This document shows positions 42,494-51,219 of a stretch of DNA of 64,000 nucleotides, piece after piece (position 1 is the stretch's first letter; each line of letters begins with the position of its first letter). Source of the stretch: Marinoscillum sp040222955 (lineage in GTDB: Bacteria > Bacteroidota > Bacteroidia > Cytophagales > Cyclobacteriaceae); contig NZ_JAVKCA010000009.1 in assembly GCF_040222955.1 (NCBI RefSeq), forward strand, positions 124,001 to 188,000, written 5' to 3'. The notes below the pieces were generated by a model. It was not told the origin of the DNA, did no database searches, and saw nothing but the letters and a program-made list of their open reading frames with translations. Both the position numbers and the translations under genes were made by a program.

Positions 42494-45400
42494 TTATACA
42501 ATTTCCTCAGCTAGGTATTGATTGGGGGCCTTGCCAAAGTGCTCCCTGAAAGACTTGGTGAAATAGGCTGAAGAATTAAACCCGGACATGTAAGCGACTT
42601 CCTTAATGGAGTGTTGCTGCTTCCTTAGGAGATCCAAAGCATACTTCAACCTGATCACCCGGATAAAGTGACTTGGGTTTTGACCGGTCAGGGAGCTGAC
42701 CTTCCGGTAAAACTGAGACCTGCTTGATCCCATTTCCTTGAGCAATTCGGCAAGCCTGAAATCCTGATCGCTTACATGGTCCAGGATCACCTTGGTGGCT
42801 TTGTCCAAAAAGGCTTCATCCAGTGTATTGGTAGTGATCTCACTCGAAGGGAGCATTCCTCCTATGGAGGTAAACTTCTCCCTCAGTCTGACTTTGGCCT
42901 CCAACAAATTGTTGATCCGAGCCTTCAGCACACTGATATTAAATGGCTTTGGTAAGTATTCGTCGGCTCCCGTCTGGTACCCTTCAATGCGATCTTCCTC
43001 GAGGCTTCGGGCAGTGAGCAGGATAATGGGAATGTGACATGTCTCTATGTTGAGTTTGACCTGGCGACACATTTCAAAACCGTCCATTTCAGGCATCATC
43101 ACATCGCTGATCACAATATCCGGATAGTACTTATTGATTTTCTCAAGGCCTTCCTTCCCATTGGCGGCCTCCCGCACTTTGAAACGGGACCTGAGCTCCT
43201 TGCGCAAATGCACCCTCAACTCCTTGTTATCTTCTACGATCAACACAGTCGGGCTCTTGAGATTCGCGTCATCATCCGGGGACTCATCGGCAGTGGCCTT
43301 GTTATCAGAGATGGCCACCTCATAGGCAGTGGACAGAACAGCCGCAGGATCCTGCGCATATCCCTCTCCCATGGCTCTGTGTTCTACTCCTTTATACAGA
43401 CTTTTGTCCAATGGTAAATCCACGATGAAGGAAGTCCCTTTCTGATACTCGCTTTCCACAGAAATCTCCCCTTTGTGGATTTCTACCAATCCTTTGGTGA
43501 AGTTCAGCCCTATACCGGTGCCTGTTTTGGTACTGTCTACATGGAAAAACCGGCTAAACACCTCTTTCAACTGCTCCTTCTTAAAGCCAATACCCGTATC
43601 AGCCACCACTATTCTCACATAGTCCTTTTTGCCCTTGTTCAATGGGGCCACAGACATGGTGATGGCGCCTTCAGCATCTGTAAACTTGATGGCATTGGAT
43701 AGCAGGTTGGTAATGATTTTCTCCACCTTATCCGGATCAAAATACCCTGTTAAGGAATCAGATGTGCTCTCATACCTGAAATCCAGAGATTTACTCCTGG
43801 CCAAATCCTCGAATAACAAAAAGGTGTCCTTACAGAATTTCACCAGGTCACCCTCTACCAGCTCCAGGGGTGTCTTCCCGAGATCCATTTTCCTGAAGTC
43901 CAGCAGCTGGGTCACCAAACTAAGGAGTTTCCTGGCACTGCGCTGTATGACCAGTGCGGAATCTCTCACCACTGCTTCATCGTTGCTTGAAGATAAAATC
44001 TTATCGACGGGATTCAGAATAAGTGTTAGTGGCGTTCTAAACTCATGTGATACATTGATGAAAAACCTCAGCTTCATTTGATCGAGCTCATGCTGGCGCT
44101 CCTCACGAAGCCTTTGGCTGTACACCCTGAAAACAAGATAGATGATTCCACCTATCAGTATATTGTAGATCAGGTATGCCCACCAGGTTCTCCAAGGCGG
44201 CAGCAATACCTCCAGGTCAACGCTGGTCAGTTCGGCATTTTCCCAGTCGTCATCCAGGGCCGTTTTCACTTCGAACCGATAGTCTCCCGAAATCAGGTTG
44301 GAATAGCTGGCAGTACGATTGTCCTTCACATATACCCAGTCCTCATTTACGCCGATCATTCTGTGGGCATAGCTGACCCGGTCCGGATTCGGAAGATGTA
44401 ATGCTACATAGTCGAAAGACACAAACCCCTCGTCATAGTTGAGTACCACCTTGCTCCTGCTGGTGATTGGGGCATCCAATAAGACCCGCTCATTGTAAAC
44501 CTCCCCTACCCGCACCGTGTGATTCAGCACACTCATGCTGGTGATCATAGGTGCCCCCACTTGCTCCGACAAATGGACTTCCTCAGGGCGAAAGACATTC
44601 AGTCCGTTGATGCCTCCGGCCAGGAGTCGCCCGTCTGCCGTTCGAAAAATGGACTTGCTCTGAAATTCCATGCCCTGGATTCCATCGTGAATGTTGAAGT
44701 TTTTAAAATCTTCACCCTGCAAGTCCAGTCTACCCAACCCGCTTTTGGTGGTAAACCAAAGATTTTCGTCATCGTCCAACACCACTCCAACGATCAGGTT
44801 ACTAGGCAGTCCTTCACTGGTGGTAAATCGCTTGATTAACTCAAAATCAGCATTGAGTTGATAGAGTCCCAGGTCTGTACCCACCCAATAGGTTTGGTCG
44901 TTTGCTTCTGTGATATGGTTGATTCTAAAGCCTCGAAGCTGTGATTTTTCTGTGTTCAAAAGGGGCAAAGTAACCAGCTCGGCCAAGTCTGAAACCTTGT
45001 TGAGGTCCATCACCTGCAACCCCGCACCTGTGCCCAGCAGCAAACGATTTTGTGAATCAATCAACAAGGAGAACACCAAATCACTTAATAGCTGCTGCCC
45101 GATGGTCTGGCTATTGTATCTATAAAACCTATCCTCCCGGGGATCATATGCATTCAGTCCGGCAGACAAGGTTCCACACCAGAGGATTCCGTTCTTGGCC
45201 TGGGTAGCATACCAGACACTATTCTGGCCGATAGAATACTCATTACTGGGGTCATAGGTAAACCGCTCAGCCCGGCGGGTATTAGGGTCAAAAAGGTTCA
45301 GTCCCCCATCCCATGTACAGATCCAAAGCTGCCCAGACAGGCTCTCCTCCATGTAGACGATCTTATCCGAACTGATGGTGTTTTTACCGGATTCCTGATG

Positions 45401-46606
45401 CCTGAAAGAGCTGACCACCTTCAACTGATCATCCAGAAGGTTCAAACCTCCTCCATCTGTACCTACCCAGATTCTTCCTTTAGTATCTTCTGTGACGGCC
45501 TGCGCTATTCTGGAGCTCAGCCCGTCATTTTTACCCTGCCGATAAAACACGTGCGCAAAGGCTGACTTATTCATGGATAATTTGCATACCCCTTCGTTAT
45601 AAGTAGCAATCCAAAACATCCCCTCGCCATCTTCCATCACCTTGGAGGGTTGGTTATTGGGCAGTGATGACGGATCCTGCGGATCGTGCCTGATTTGTTG
45701 AATCAGCTCTTTCTCTTTATTCAGCAGGAAAATCCCATCGCCATCGGTAGATATCCATATCATCCCCTGATTATCCTGATAAATATCGAAAACAGGAACA
45801 GCCATTCCTTCGGTGTAATTCTTTAAGCGGTATTCACGCTTTTCAAAGTTGAATACATACATACGGGAAAGGTCATTCCCGAAAAGAAGCTCCCCCTTTG
45901 TATCCATCAAGAAACTCTTGGGTAATTGGTTGATTTCAAAATCAGCTTTGCCAGCACTTGGAATATGCTGAATAGACGCTGTAATGGTGTTAATAATGTT
46001 CAGAGCTGAACCCTCCGTACCAACAACCACCCCGGAATCGATTGGAACGATACCAACTACTTCTTCCTGGTCCAGTGGATATTTAGAATCAGGAGCGCTA
46101 TTATAAGTTTGATAGATGGGCTGATCCTGCTCGGAGGAAAGATCCATTTCTACAAGGCCGGTGGTGGTGCCCACCCATAAGGTTTGTTGATCATACAGCA
46201 GGCAATTGACTGCTACCAGTGAGGCCTTCTCGTCAGAGTTGGACAACGCTATCCGGTGGAACTTCTCGGTCTTCTGATCAAACTTATTGAGCCCGGTAGA
46301 GGTCCCAACCCAGAGGTTTTGGGCATCATCCTCCACGATGGCCGTGATCCGGTTACCCCCCAAAGAATTTGTATTTCCATATTCCGGTCTGTAAATCGTG
46401 AACTCATATCCATCGAACTTATTGAGCCCATCGATGGTCCCAAACCACATGAACCCCCTGGAGTCCTGAAAAATCTCTGTACAGGTACTGCTGGATAACC
46501 CCTCCAGGGTGGAATACGATTCGAATTTCAAATTCTGATACTGAGCTACAGCATTTGTAGATGCTAAACAGAACATCAAACCCAAAACTCCCAGGCACTT
46601 ACTCAT
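42494..46606 (-). CDS. Hybrid two-component system sensor/regulator (HTCS)
   Basis: This 1370-residue HTCS has a signal peptide ending TNAVAQ and periplasmic propeller repeats (GFMWFGTIDGLNKFDGYEF, NLWVGTSTGLNKFD, GMIWISTDGDGIFLL). A Y_Y_Y domain follows near 740-800, then a transmembrane helix near 815-835. The histidine kinase has phospho-acceptor His in NVSHEFRTPLTL, with NLLSNAIKF, ADTGIGF and GTGIGLNF. A receiver starts at about 1118 (VLIVEDNKEL; Asp in VISDVMMPEMDGFEM; Lys in YLPKPFN). An AraC-type domain fills the last ~107 residues (IKEVAYMSGFNSSAYFTKSF). It should sense an oligosaccharide of the target glycan in the periplasm and activate the adjacent susCD and enzyme genes. It is only moderately similar to the other HTCS, so it probably binds a different ligand. 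Confidence 0.97.
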   Translation of the reverse strand: MSKCLGVLGLMFCLASTNAVAQYQNLKFESYSTLEGLSSSTCTEIFQDSRGFMWFGTIDGLNKFDGYEFTIYRPEYGNTNSLGGNRITAIVEDDAQNLWVGTSTGLNKFDQKTEKFHRIALSNSDEKASLVAVNCLLYDQQTLWVGTTTGLVEMDLSSEQDQPIYQTYNSAPDSKYPLDQEEVVGIVPIDSGVVVGTEGSALNIINTITASIQHIPSAGKADFEINQLPKSFLMDTKGELLFGNDLSRMYVFNFEKREYRLKNYTEGMAVPVFDIYQDNQGMIWISTDGDGIFLLNKEKELIQQIRHDPQDPSSLPNNQPSKVMEDGEGMFWIATYNEGVCKLSMNKSAFAHVFYRQGKNDGLSSRIAQAVTEDTKGRIWVGTDGGGLNLLDDQLKVVSSFRHQESGKNTISSDKIVYMEESLSGQLWICTWDGGLNLFDPNTRRAERFTYDPSNEYSIGQNSVWYATQAKNGILWCGTLSAGLNAYDPREDRFYRYNSQTIGQQLLSDLVFSLLIDSQNRLLLGTGAGLQVMDLNKVSDLAELVTLPLLNTEKSQLRGFRINHITEANDQTYWVGTDLGLYQLNADFELIKRFTTSEGLPSNLIVGVVLDDDENLWFTTKSGLGRLDLQGEDFKNFNIHDGIQGMEFQSKSIFRTADGRLLAGGINGLNVFRPEEVHLSEQVGAPMITSMSVLNHTVRVGEVYNERVLLDAPITSRSKVVLNYDEGFVSFDYVALHLPNPDRVSYAHRMIGVNEDWVYVKDNRTASYSNLISGDYRFEVKTALDDDWENAELTSVDLEVLLPPWRTWWAYLIYNILIGGIIYLVFRVYSQRLREERQHELDQMKLRFFINVSHEFRTPLTLILNPVDKILSSSNDEAVVRDSALVIQRSARKLLSLVTQLLDFRKMDLGKTPLELVEGDLVKFCKDTFLLFEDLARSKSLDFRYESTSDSLTGYFDPDKVEKIITNLLSNAIKFTDAEGAITMSVAPLNKGKKDYVRIVVADTGIGFKKEQLKEVFSRFFHVDSTKTGTGIGLNFTKGLVEIHKGEISVESEYQKGTSFIVDLPLDKSLYKGVEHRAMGEGYAQDPAAVLSTAYEVAISDNKATADESPDDDANLKSPTVLIVEDNKELRVHLRKELRSRFKVREAANGKEGLEKINKYYPDIVISDVMMPEMDGFEMCRQVKLNIETCHIPIILLTARSLEEDRIEGYQTGADEYLPKPFNISVLKARINNLLEAKVRLREKFTSIGGMLPSSEITTNTLDEAFLDKATKVILDHVSDQDFRLAELLKEMGSSRSQFYRKVSSLTGQNPSHFIRVIRLKYALDLLRKQQHSIKEVAYMSGFNSSAYFTKSFREHFGKAPNQYLAEEIV

Positions 46607-46924
46607 CTTCTCTTCTATCTAATCTGAAATCCGTTCAATGATAATGCTATTTGAGAAAACTGTAAATGTATTATGAATAAAATGCCAGATTCTCTTACAT
46701 ACACTGCAACTCCAGGGCTGTTTGTCGTATCTGATCAGGCACACAACATAAACTGGTAGTGTGATGGAGTAAAATTTGGACATACTGGCTCGTGCATTTG
46801 TACCCTGAGGAGCTCTGACCTCAGGGTGTTACGGTTTTCAAAAAGGCATCATTTCAATAGGCCCGAATAACAGGAATCTCTATTTTTAATTTTTCTAAAC
46901 TACTCGAAGCTTTAAATTCATCCT
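46607..46924. other. Divergent intergenic region between HTCS and CHASE2 gene
   Basis: A 318-bp region holding the promoters of two divergent genes. A perfect inverted repeat ACCCTGAGG (46802-46810) with CCTCAGGGT (46819-46827), 8-base loop, lies ~100 bp before the CHASE2 start; only a weak T-rich tail follows on the plus strand. I find no exact -7 consensus for either gene. Confidence 0.4.
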
Positions 46925-48181
46925 ATGAAGCGGTTCATTCTGGACACCCTCCTTTGCTCTCTTTTCATTTTTGGAATAATGGGGGCCTTTGCATCAGTCA
47001 CTTTTTTCAAAGTTTTTGACCTCTTCGATCCCATCGGGGATATGTTTTCTGACTTTGAGCTGACCGATATAGTTTTTTCACAACTCAGCGAAGATCCCAT
47101 AGCTGACGACCGCATTGTGATGGTCAATATTGGTATGCTCAATAGAGAGGGTATAGCACGGCAAATTGAAATCATCAATCAATATGAGCCGGCAGTAATC
47201 GGACTGGATGTGCTGCTGGATGCTCACAAGGAATGGTCCGAAGATAGTGCGCTGACCCGAGTGCTGTCAGAAACGGCAAATATTGTGATTGGGGAAAAAC
47301 TTGTGGGTTTGGATGAGGAAACGAATGAATTTGCCATGACCCTGAAACCAGAAGAACACATTGCCCAGGCCGCTCATTTGGGTTTTGTGAACCTGATCAC
47401 CAATGCCAAGGTGCAGGAGGATTTGAAAATGTGCCGGGAGTTTACCCCTTCTGAAATTGTAATGGGGGAAACAAAGTATGCATTCCCGGTGCGACTGGCC
47501 TATGCCTATGACTCTCTGAAAACAGAAAAATTTCTTGCCCGGAACAATGATGTAGAAGTGATCAATTATAAGGGAAATATCATCAATTTCTCATCGGCCA
47601 ATTACGGTATGAAATACTTTGCCCTGGATGTTCAGGATGTCCTGGATGAAAGCTTCAGTCCTGATCTTTTCAAAGATAAAATTGTCATCATGTGCTTTAT
47701 GGGTCAGTTCCTGGGCGACACACAGACTACTGATGATTACTACTTCACCCCTATGAATGAAAACTATGTGGGCAAAGCAAAGAATGACATGTTTGGAGGG
47801 GTCATTCATGCCAATATCATTTCTGAAATCCTGGATGAAGACTATATCAATGAAATGTCCCGAAGGACAGAGATCATTTTGGCGATCATGTTCTGCCTCT
47901 TCAATGTATTCCTTTTTAAAATTGTATATGGTGCTCTCCCCAGGTGGTATGACGGGATCACCAAAATCTTTCAGCTCATAGAAGTATTGGCCCTGGCCAC
48001 CCTTATGATCTACCTCCTCTTGCTTTTCAATTATAAAGCTGATTTTACCCTGGTCATGATCGTCATTGCACTATCGGGAGACTCGCTGGAGGTTTATCAC
48101 GGTGTGGTTAAAAACCTGTTTTCAAGACAACGAAGAAAAGAGGTATTTAGAATCAATCGGCGGTTTTGGGAAAATCAATAA
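46925..48181 (+). CDS. CHASE2-domain membrane protein without output domain
   Basis: This is the only plus-strand gene recognised. The 418-residue protein has an N-terminal membrane helix (residues ~5-27), then an extracytoplasmic CHASE2 domain to about 300 with the typical core DRIVMVNIGMLNREGIARQI and NQYEPAVIGLDVLLDA, and KDKIVIMCFMGQFLGDTQTT. Three membrane helices follow (around 315-338, 350-370, 375-395) and a short basic tail ending RRFWENQ. CHASE2 domains are sensory and are usually joined to an adenylate cyclase, kinase or phosphatase; none is present here and the frame ends cleanly. It may signal through a partner protein. It separates the fucan-type locus from the alginate cluster and converges with the PL6 gene, with only weak hairpin potential between them (48317-48333). 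Confidence 0.82.
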   Translation: MKRFILDTLLCSLFIFGIMGAFASVTFFKVFDLFDPIGDMFSDFELTDIVFSQLSEDPIADDRIVMVNIGMLNREGIARQIEIINQYEPAVIGLDVLLDAHKEWSEDSALTRVLSETANIVIGEKLVGLDEETNEFAMTLKPEEHIAQAAHLGFVNLITNAKVQEDLKMCREFTPSEIVMGETKYAFPVRLAYAYDSLKTEKFLARNNDVEVINYKGNIINFSSANYGMKYFALDVQDVLDESFSPDLFKDKIVIMCFMGQFLGDTQTTDDYYFTPMNENYVGKAKNDMFGGVIHANIISEILDEDYINEMSRRTEIILAIMFCLFNVFLFKIVYGALPRWYDGITKIFQLIEVLALATLMIYLLLLFNYKADFTLVMIVIALSGDSLEVYHGVVKNLFSRQRRKEVFRINRRFWENQ

Positions 48182-48336
48182 AGGACCTATGCGAATCAGA
48201 TTCAACGCATCCGAGAATTATTTGGTGCCTGATCCTCATCTGAGAGTTCTTTTACAGTTTCGTCACTGCTACATCTGATATTAAGCCAGGTTAAGAAAAG
48301 CGGCTGATTGAGTGATATTAAGCTTGCCTTAATAGG

Positions 48337-50232
48337 CTAATTCTTTACTAACCTGAGGACCGCAGCCTCGGCTACCGCCTCACCATTCCCGGCATTCTGG
48401 AGAGTCAGGAAATATACACCTGTGGGAAGGATTGAAACATCCACTTCCAGATGATCCTGAACAACCCTCATTTTTCGGGATAACCTGATTTTACCTTCAA
48501 CATCATAAATGAAGATAGACAGCTGCGAAGGACTACCAGTAGGCAGGGCCAGCCGCACATGATCGCTGGCTGGGTTTGGGAAAATTTCAATAACACCCGT
48601 ACTCCCGGTACCAAGTGGGGCTGGCGTAACAGGCAAAGCAAACTCAGCAATGACATTCATATCCTCAGTGATCGAAATCATCTTCGGGTTGTCAGTCCCG
48701 TCCAGATCACCACCCCATTTTGAGAATTGATAGCCATCCGCCGGAGTAGCCGTGAGGGTTATGATTTCGCCTAAATGGTAAGTCTCCTTTTCGGGGGACC
48801 ACATGACACTACCTTCCCCTACAATGGAAGATGCTAATGAAAATATGGCTTCTTCATTGGAATACCCAGGCCCGGTATTGGATGTGGTAGCATAGGGCTG
48901 CACATCCACAGCGTGGGGAAATTCTGAAGCTCCCACATCTTTTTGGTCAATTTCATCAGGTCTGGTCTGCTGCATAATGTCCAGTCTCAAGTCATCAAAC
49001 TCTAACCCATCGATCACAGGAATGGGCGGGAATCCGGAAACTGCCGCATCAATGGCAGGACTCTCTGAGCTTAACTGTAAAAATCCCTCTCCATTTTCAA
49101 TCAGCTTTGGGTCCAGATCACTCATACCCGATGGCCGATCGATTCCCAGCGTTCCTGAAGAGATATTGCCCAACCATACTTCGTCCCCTGACGGGTCATC
49201 AAATATCACATCCCTTGGGTTCGCGAAAATATTGTTGGCAAACACTACATGCTGAGGTGGGTAACTTCCTGATCCTCCCAACTTTACTTCCTCAGAATCC
49301 ACAATGGTATTGAAATAGATATGAATGGAGTCTAAGGGATCGGAGGACTCGTTTTGCAAATAAATGGCGCGGCTGCTCAATCCGGAAAAGTAGTTGTTAT
49401 AAATGAAGTGGTTTTGCCCTTCACGCACTCGGACACCGCCCATGTTGTTCAGAAAAAAATTGCCATAAACAATGGCCTCATCCCCGTGACGTAGCACCAG
49501 CTCCCCTTTTGAGTTATTCTCGAAAGTATTGTACCGAAAGACATTTTGCGCAGCCTTATTTGAAATCAATTCCCCATCACCATCACAATTTTCAAAATAG
49601 CAATACTCTACAATGGTCCGGCTGTCCAGGTGTGCCTGTGTGCTCACACCAATGCGAATAGGCTCCACGCCCATGTCACCACCACTACCCCGAAAGTTTC
49701 TAAATGAGCAATACTGAATTTTATGATATCCCGGTTCATTATCCACCAGAATGGACAGGATGTTTTGATCTGCCAGAGTGATTCGATTCTCGAAATTGCA
49801 ATAGCTAATGGTTGTCCTCCGTGAATCTTCATCAACGATCAAATATTTAAAGCTCGTATAACCCAAAATGTTTATTCGAGTAATCAGTACATCACTCCCC
49901 CAATTTCGGATCACATCATCTGTACCAATATCTCCCCCTACAAATTGAAATCCAGACAGGACTACTTTGTCGGCATCTATTTCCACTTTTGAAGCTCCCG
50001 TGAAGATGACGGATCCATAGCTTTCTGCGGTAACGACAAGACCTGCAACTTTGATATCCATAAAAACATCCTCGTATCTGCCTGATTTCCAGACAATGGA
50101 ATCTCCATCTACTGCATCATCAAGAGCAGATTTGAATTCTGACAGGGAAGAAACATCGTACCTGGTTTGGGCAAGTGTCACTTCTGCAACAAGTAAAATC
50201 ACTAAAAGGGCTGCAATTCGCATATTAATCAA
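48337..50232 (-). CDS. PL6-family (chondroitinase B-like) alginate lyase with T9SS sorting domain
   Basis: The 631-residue secreted protein has a signal peptide ending VTLAQ and a PL6 parallel beta-helix (residues ~25-430). The catalytic region shows GELISNKAAQNVFRYNTF and GELVLRHGDEAIVYGN, supplying the Lys and Arg that act as base and acid in PL6 enzymes. A divergent InlB-like repeat follows (~465-535; ITLTATPADGYQFSKWGGD). The C-terminal ~80 residues form a type A T9SS sorting domain (EIFPNPASDHVRLALP ... GVYFLTL), so the enzyme is exported through the type IX system. It is the last gene of the alginate cluster. Alginate is favoured over chondroitin because of the neighbours. The first ATG could be replaced by the one three codons later. 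Confidence 0.9.
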   Translation of the reverse strand: MINMRIAALLVILLVAEVTLAQTRYDVSSLSEFKSALDDAVDGDSIVWKSGRYEDVFMDIKVAGLVVTAESYGSVIFTGASKVEIDADKVVLSGFQFVGGDIGTDDVIRNWGSDVLITRINILGYTSFKYLIVDEDSRRTTISYCNFENRITLADQNILSILVDNEPGYHKIQYCSFRNFRGSGGDMGVEPIRIGVSTQAHLDSRTIVEYCYFENCDGDGELISNKAAQNVFRYNTFENNSKGELVLRHGDEAIVYGNFFLNNMGGVRVREGQNHFIYNNYFSGLSSRAIYLQNESSDPLDSIHIYFNTIVDSEEVKLGGSGSYPPQHVVFANNIFANPRDVIFDDPSGDEVWLGNISSGTLGIDRPSGMSDLDPKLIENGEGFLQLSSESPAIDAAVSGFPPIPVIDGLEFDDLRLDIMQQTRPDEIDQKDVGASEFPHAVDVQPYATTSNTGPGYSNEEAIFSLASSIVGEGSVMWSPEKETYHLGEIITLTATPADGYQFSKWGGDLDGTDNPKMISITEDMNVIAEFALPVTPAPLGTGSTGVIEIFPNPASDHVRLALPTGSPSQLSIFIYDVEGKIRLSRKMRVVQDHLEVDVSILPTGVYFLTLQNAGNGEAVAEAAVLRLVKN

Positions 50233-50288
50233 TCTGTGAAAAAGTAACTCTTAATTATTCAGTACTCTCGTGAATCGTCCTCCCGGAA

Positions 50289-51158
50289 CTATTCACCGTT
50301 ATCGGTACTCATCGGTTTGTGTGTTTTCAGCCATTCCTGGCCCTCCTTAGTCAGGAAAAAGTCCATCCATAAGTAGTACATCTTCTTGTTCTCACCCACT
50401 GTGACCCAGTGGCTCGAACCAATAGGAATGTGCAACAGTGAGAACTCCTTGAACGCCGTGGAAGCTGCATCCGCGTGAACCACCACATCATTGTTGGATA
50501 GTCCTAAGAACAGCTGGTCAAGCATAGGATGCTTATGAGCACCCACCTCATCCGGCCCCATGGCTTCAACAGTCCCAAGCGAAACACGAGGAACGATATC
50601 AGCCGGTAGCACGGTTCTGCTGACGGTATTCGGACTCTTTATCTTTTCTGTATAAGGTTCGCAATCCTCAAACCGTGTAAAAAACAGGTTATATCTATTC
50701 TCCTCAGGGAAGTTCTTCAGATCCTCCAGATCCTGAGTGGACAATTTTTTGGTAAACTGCAGAAAATGAAGTTCCTCCCCCGCAGGTACCTTAAACTGTA
50801 CTTGATCCGTGTCGTTCATCGGAATGGCAATGGACTCGGGCACCAGGTTGTACACCGTTGAATCAGCCTGCAGGGTTCCATTCCCACTTACAAACAGAAA
50901 CATGCTCACATGCTCCCCGGAAAGTGAGATGGTTTGCTCGGTAGGCCCAGCATAAGCGAGGTGCTCAATCCTGGTCTCGGCAATTTCACCTGCCAGCAAT
51001 TCTTCTTTGAAAACCTGCTCGCCTGCCGGTATTTGCATCTGCAAATCCTGAACAATAATTTCAGGCGAGTCCGGGCCTGAAGAACAAGACGACAGCATGA
51101 TTGCCATGATCACATAAACTCCAATGCCTTCCTTTTTTAGAACCTTCAGTATATTCAT
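50289..51158 (-). CDS. Bicupin lipoprotein of unknown function
   Basis: This 289-residue lipoprotein (lipobox AIMLSSCSSG) contains two cupin-like halves. The N-terminal half (about 40-140) has a beta-roll pattern but no clear metal ligands. The C-terminal half keeps the classic motifs: EVGAHKHPMLDQLFLGL (motif 1 with His-x-His) and HIPIGSSHWVTVG (motif 2 with the third His). It could bind a metal and either isomerise or bind uronic acid derivatives, possibly as an extracytoplasmic counterpart of KdgF, but this is inference. It lies between the PL7 gene (about 60 bp) and the PL6 gene (56 bp) and is evidently part of the alginate operon. I do not recognise a characterised relative. Confidence 0.72.
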   Translation of the reverse strand: MNILKVLKKEGIGVYVIMAIMLSSCSSGPDSPEIIVQDLQMQIPAGEQVFKEELLAGEIAETRIEHLAYAGPTEQTISLSGEHVSMFLFVSGNGTLQADSTVYNLVPESIAIPMNDTDQVQFKVPAGEELHFLQFTKKLSTQDLEDLKNFPEENRYNLFFTRFEDCEPYTEKIKSPNTVSRTVLPADIVPRVSLGTVEAMGPDEVGAHKHPMLDQLFLGLSNNDVVVHADAASTAFKEFSLLHIPIGSSHWVTVGENKKMYYLWMDFFLTKEGQEWLKTHKPMSTDNGE

Positions 51159-51219
51159 GATTCGGTTATTTACTTTTCACATGCATCCAGGTTGGATGGA
51201 TAACAAGTCCGTTAATTTT

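Noticed and set aside
48317..48333. ATTAAG/CTTAAT inverted repeat between convergent CHASE2 and PL6 genes
   Set aside because: Only six A/T-rich pairs and no T-run, too weak for a terminator call.
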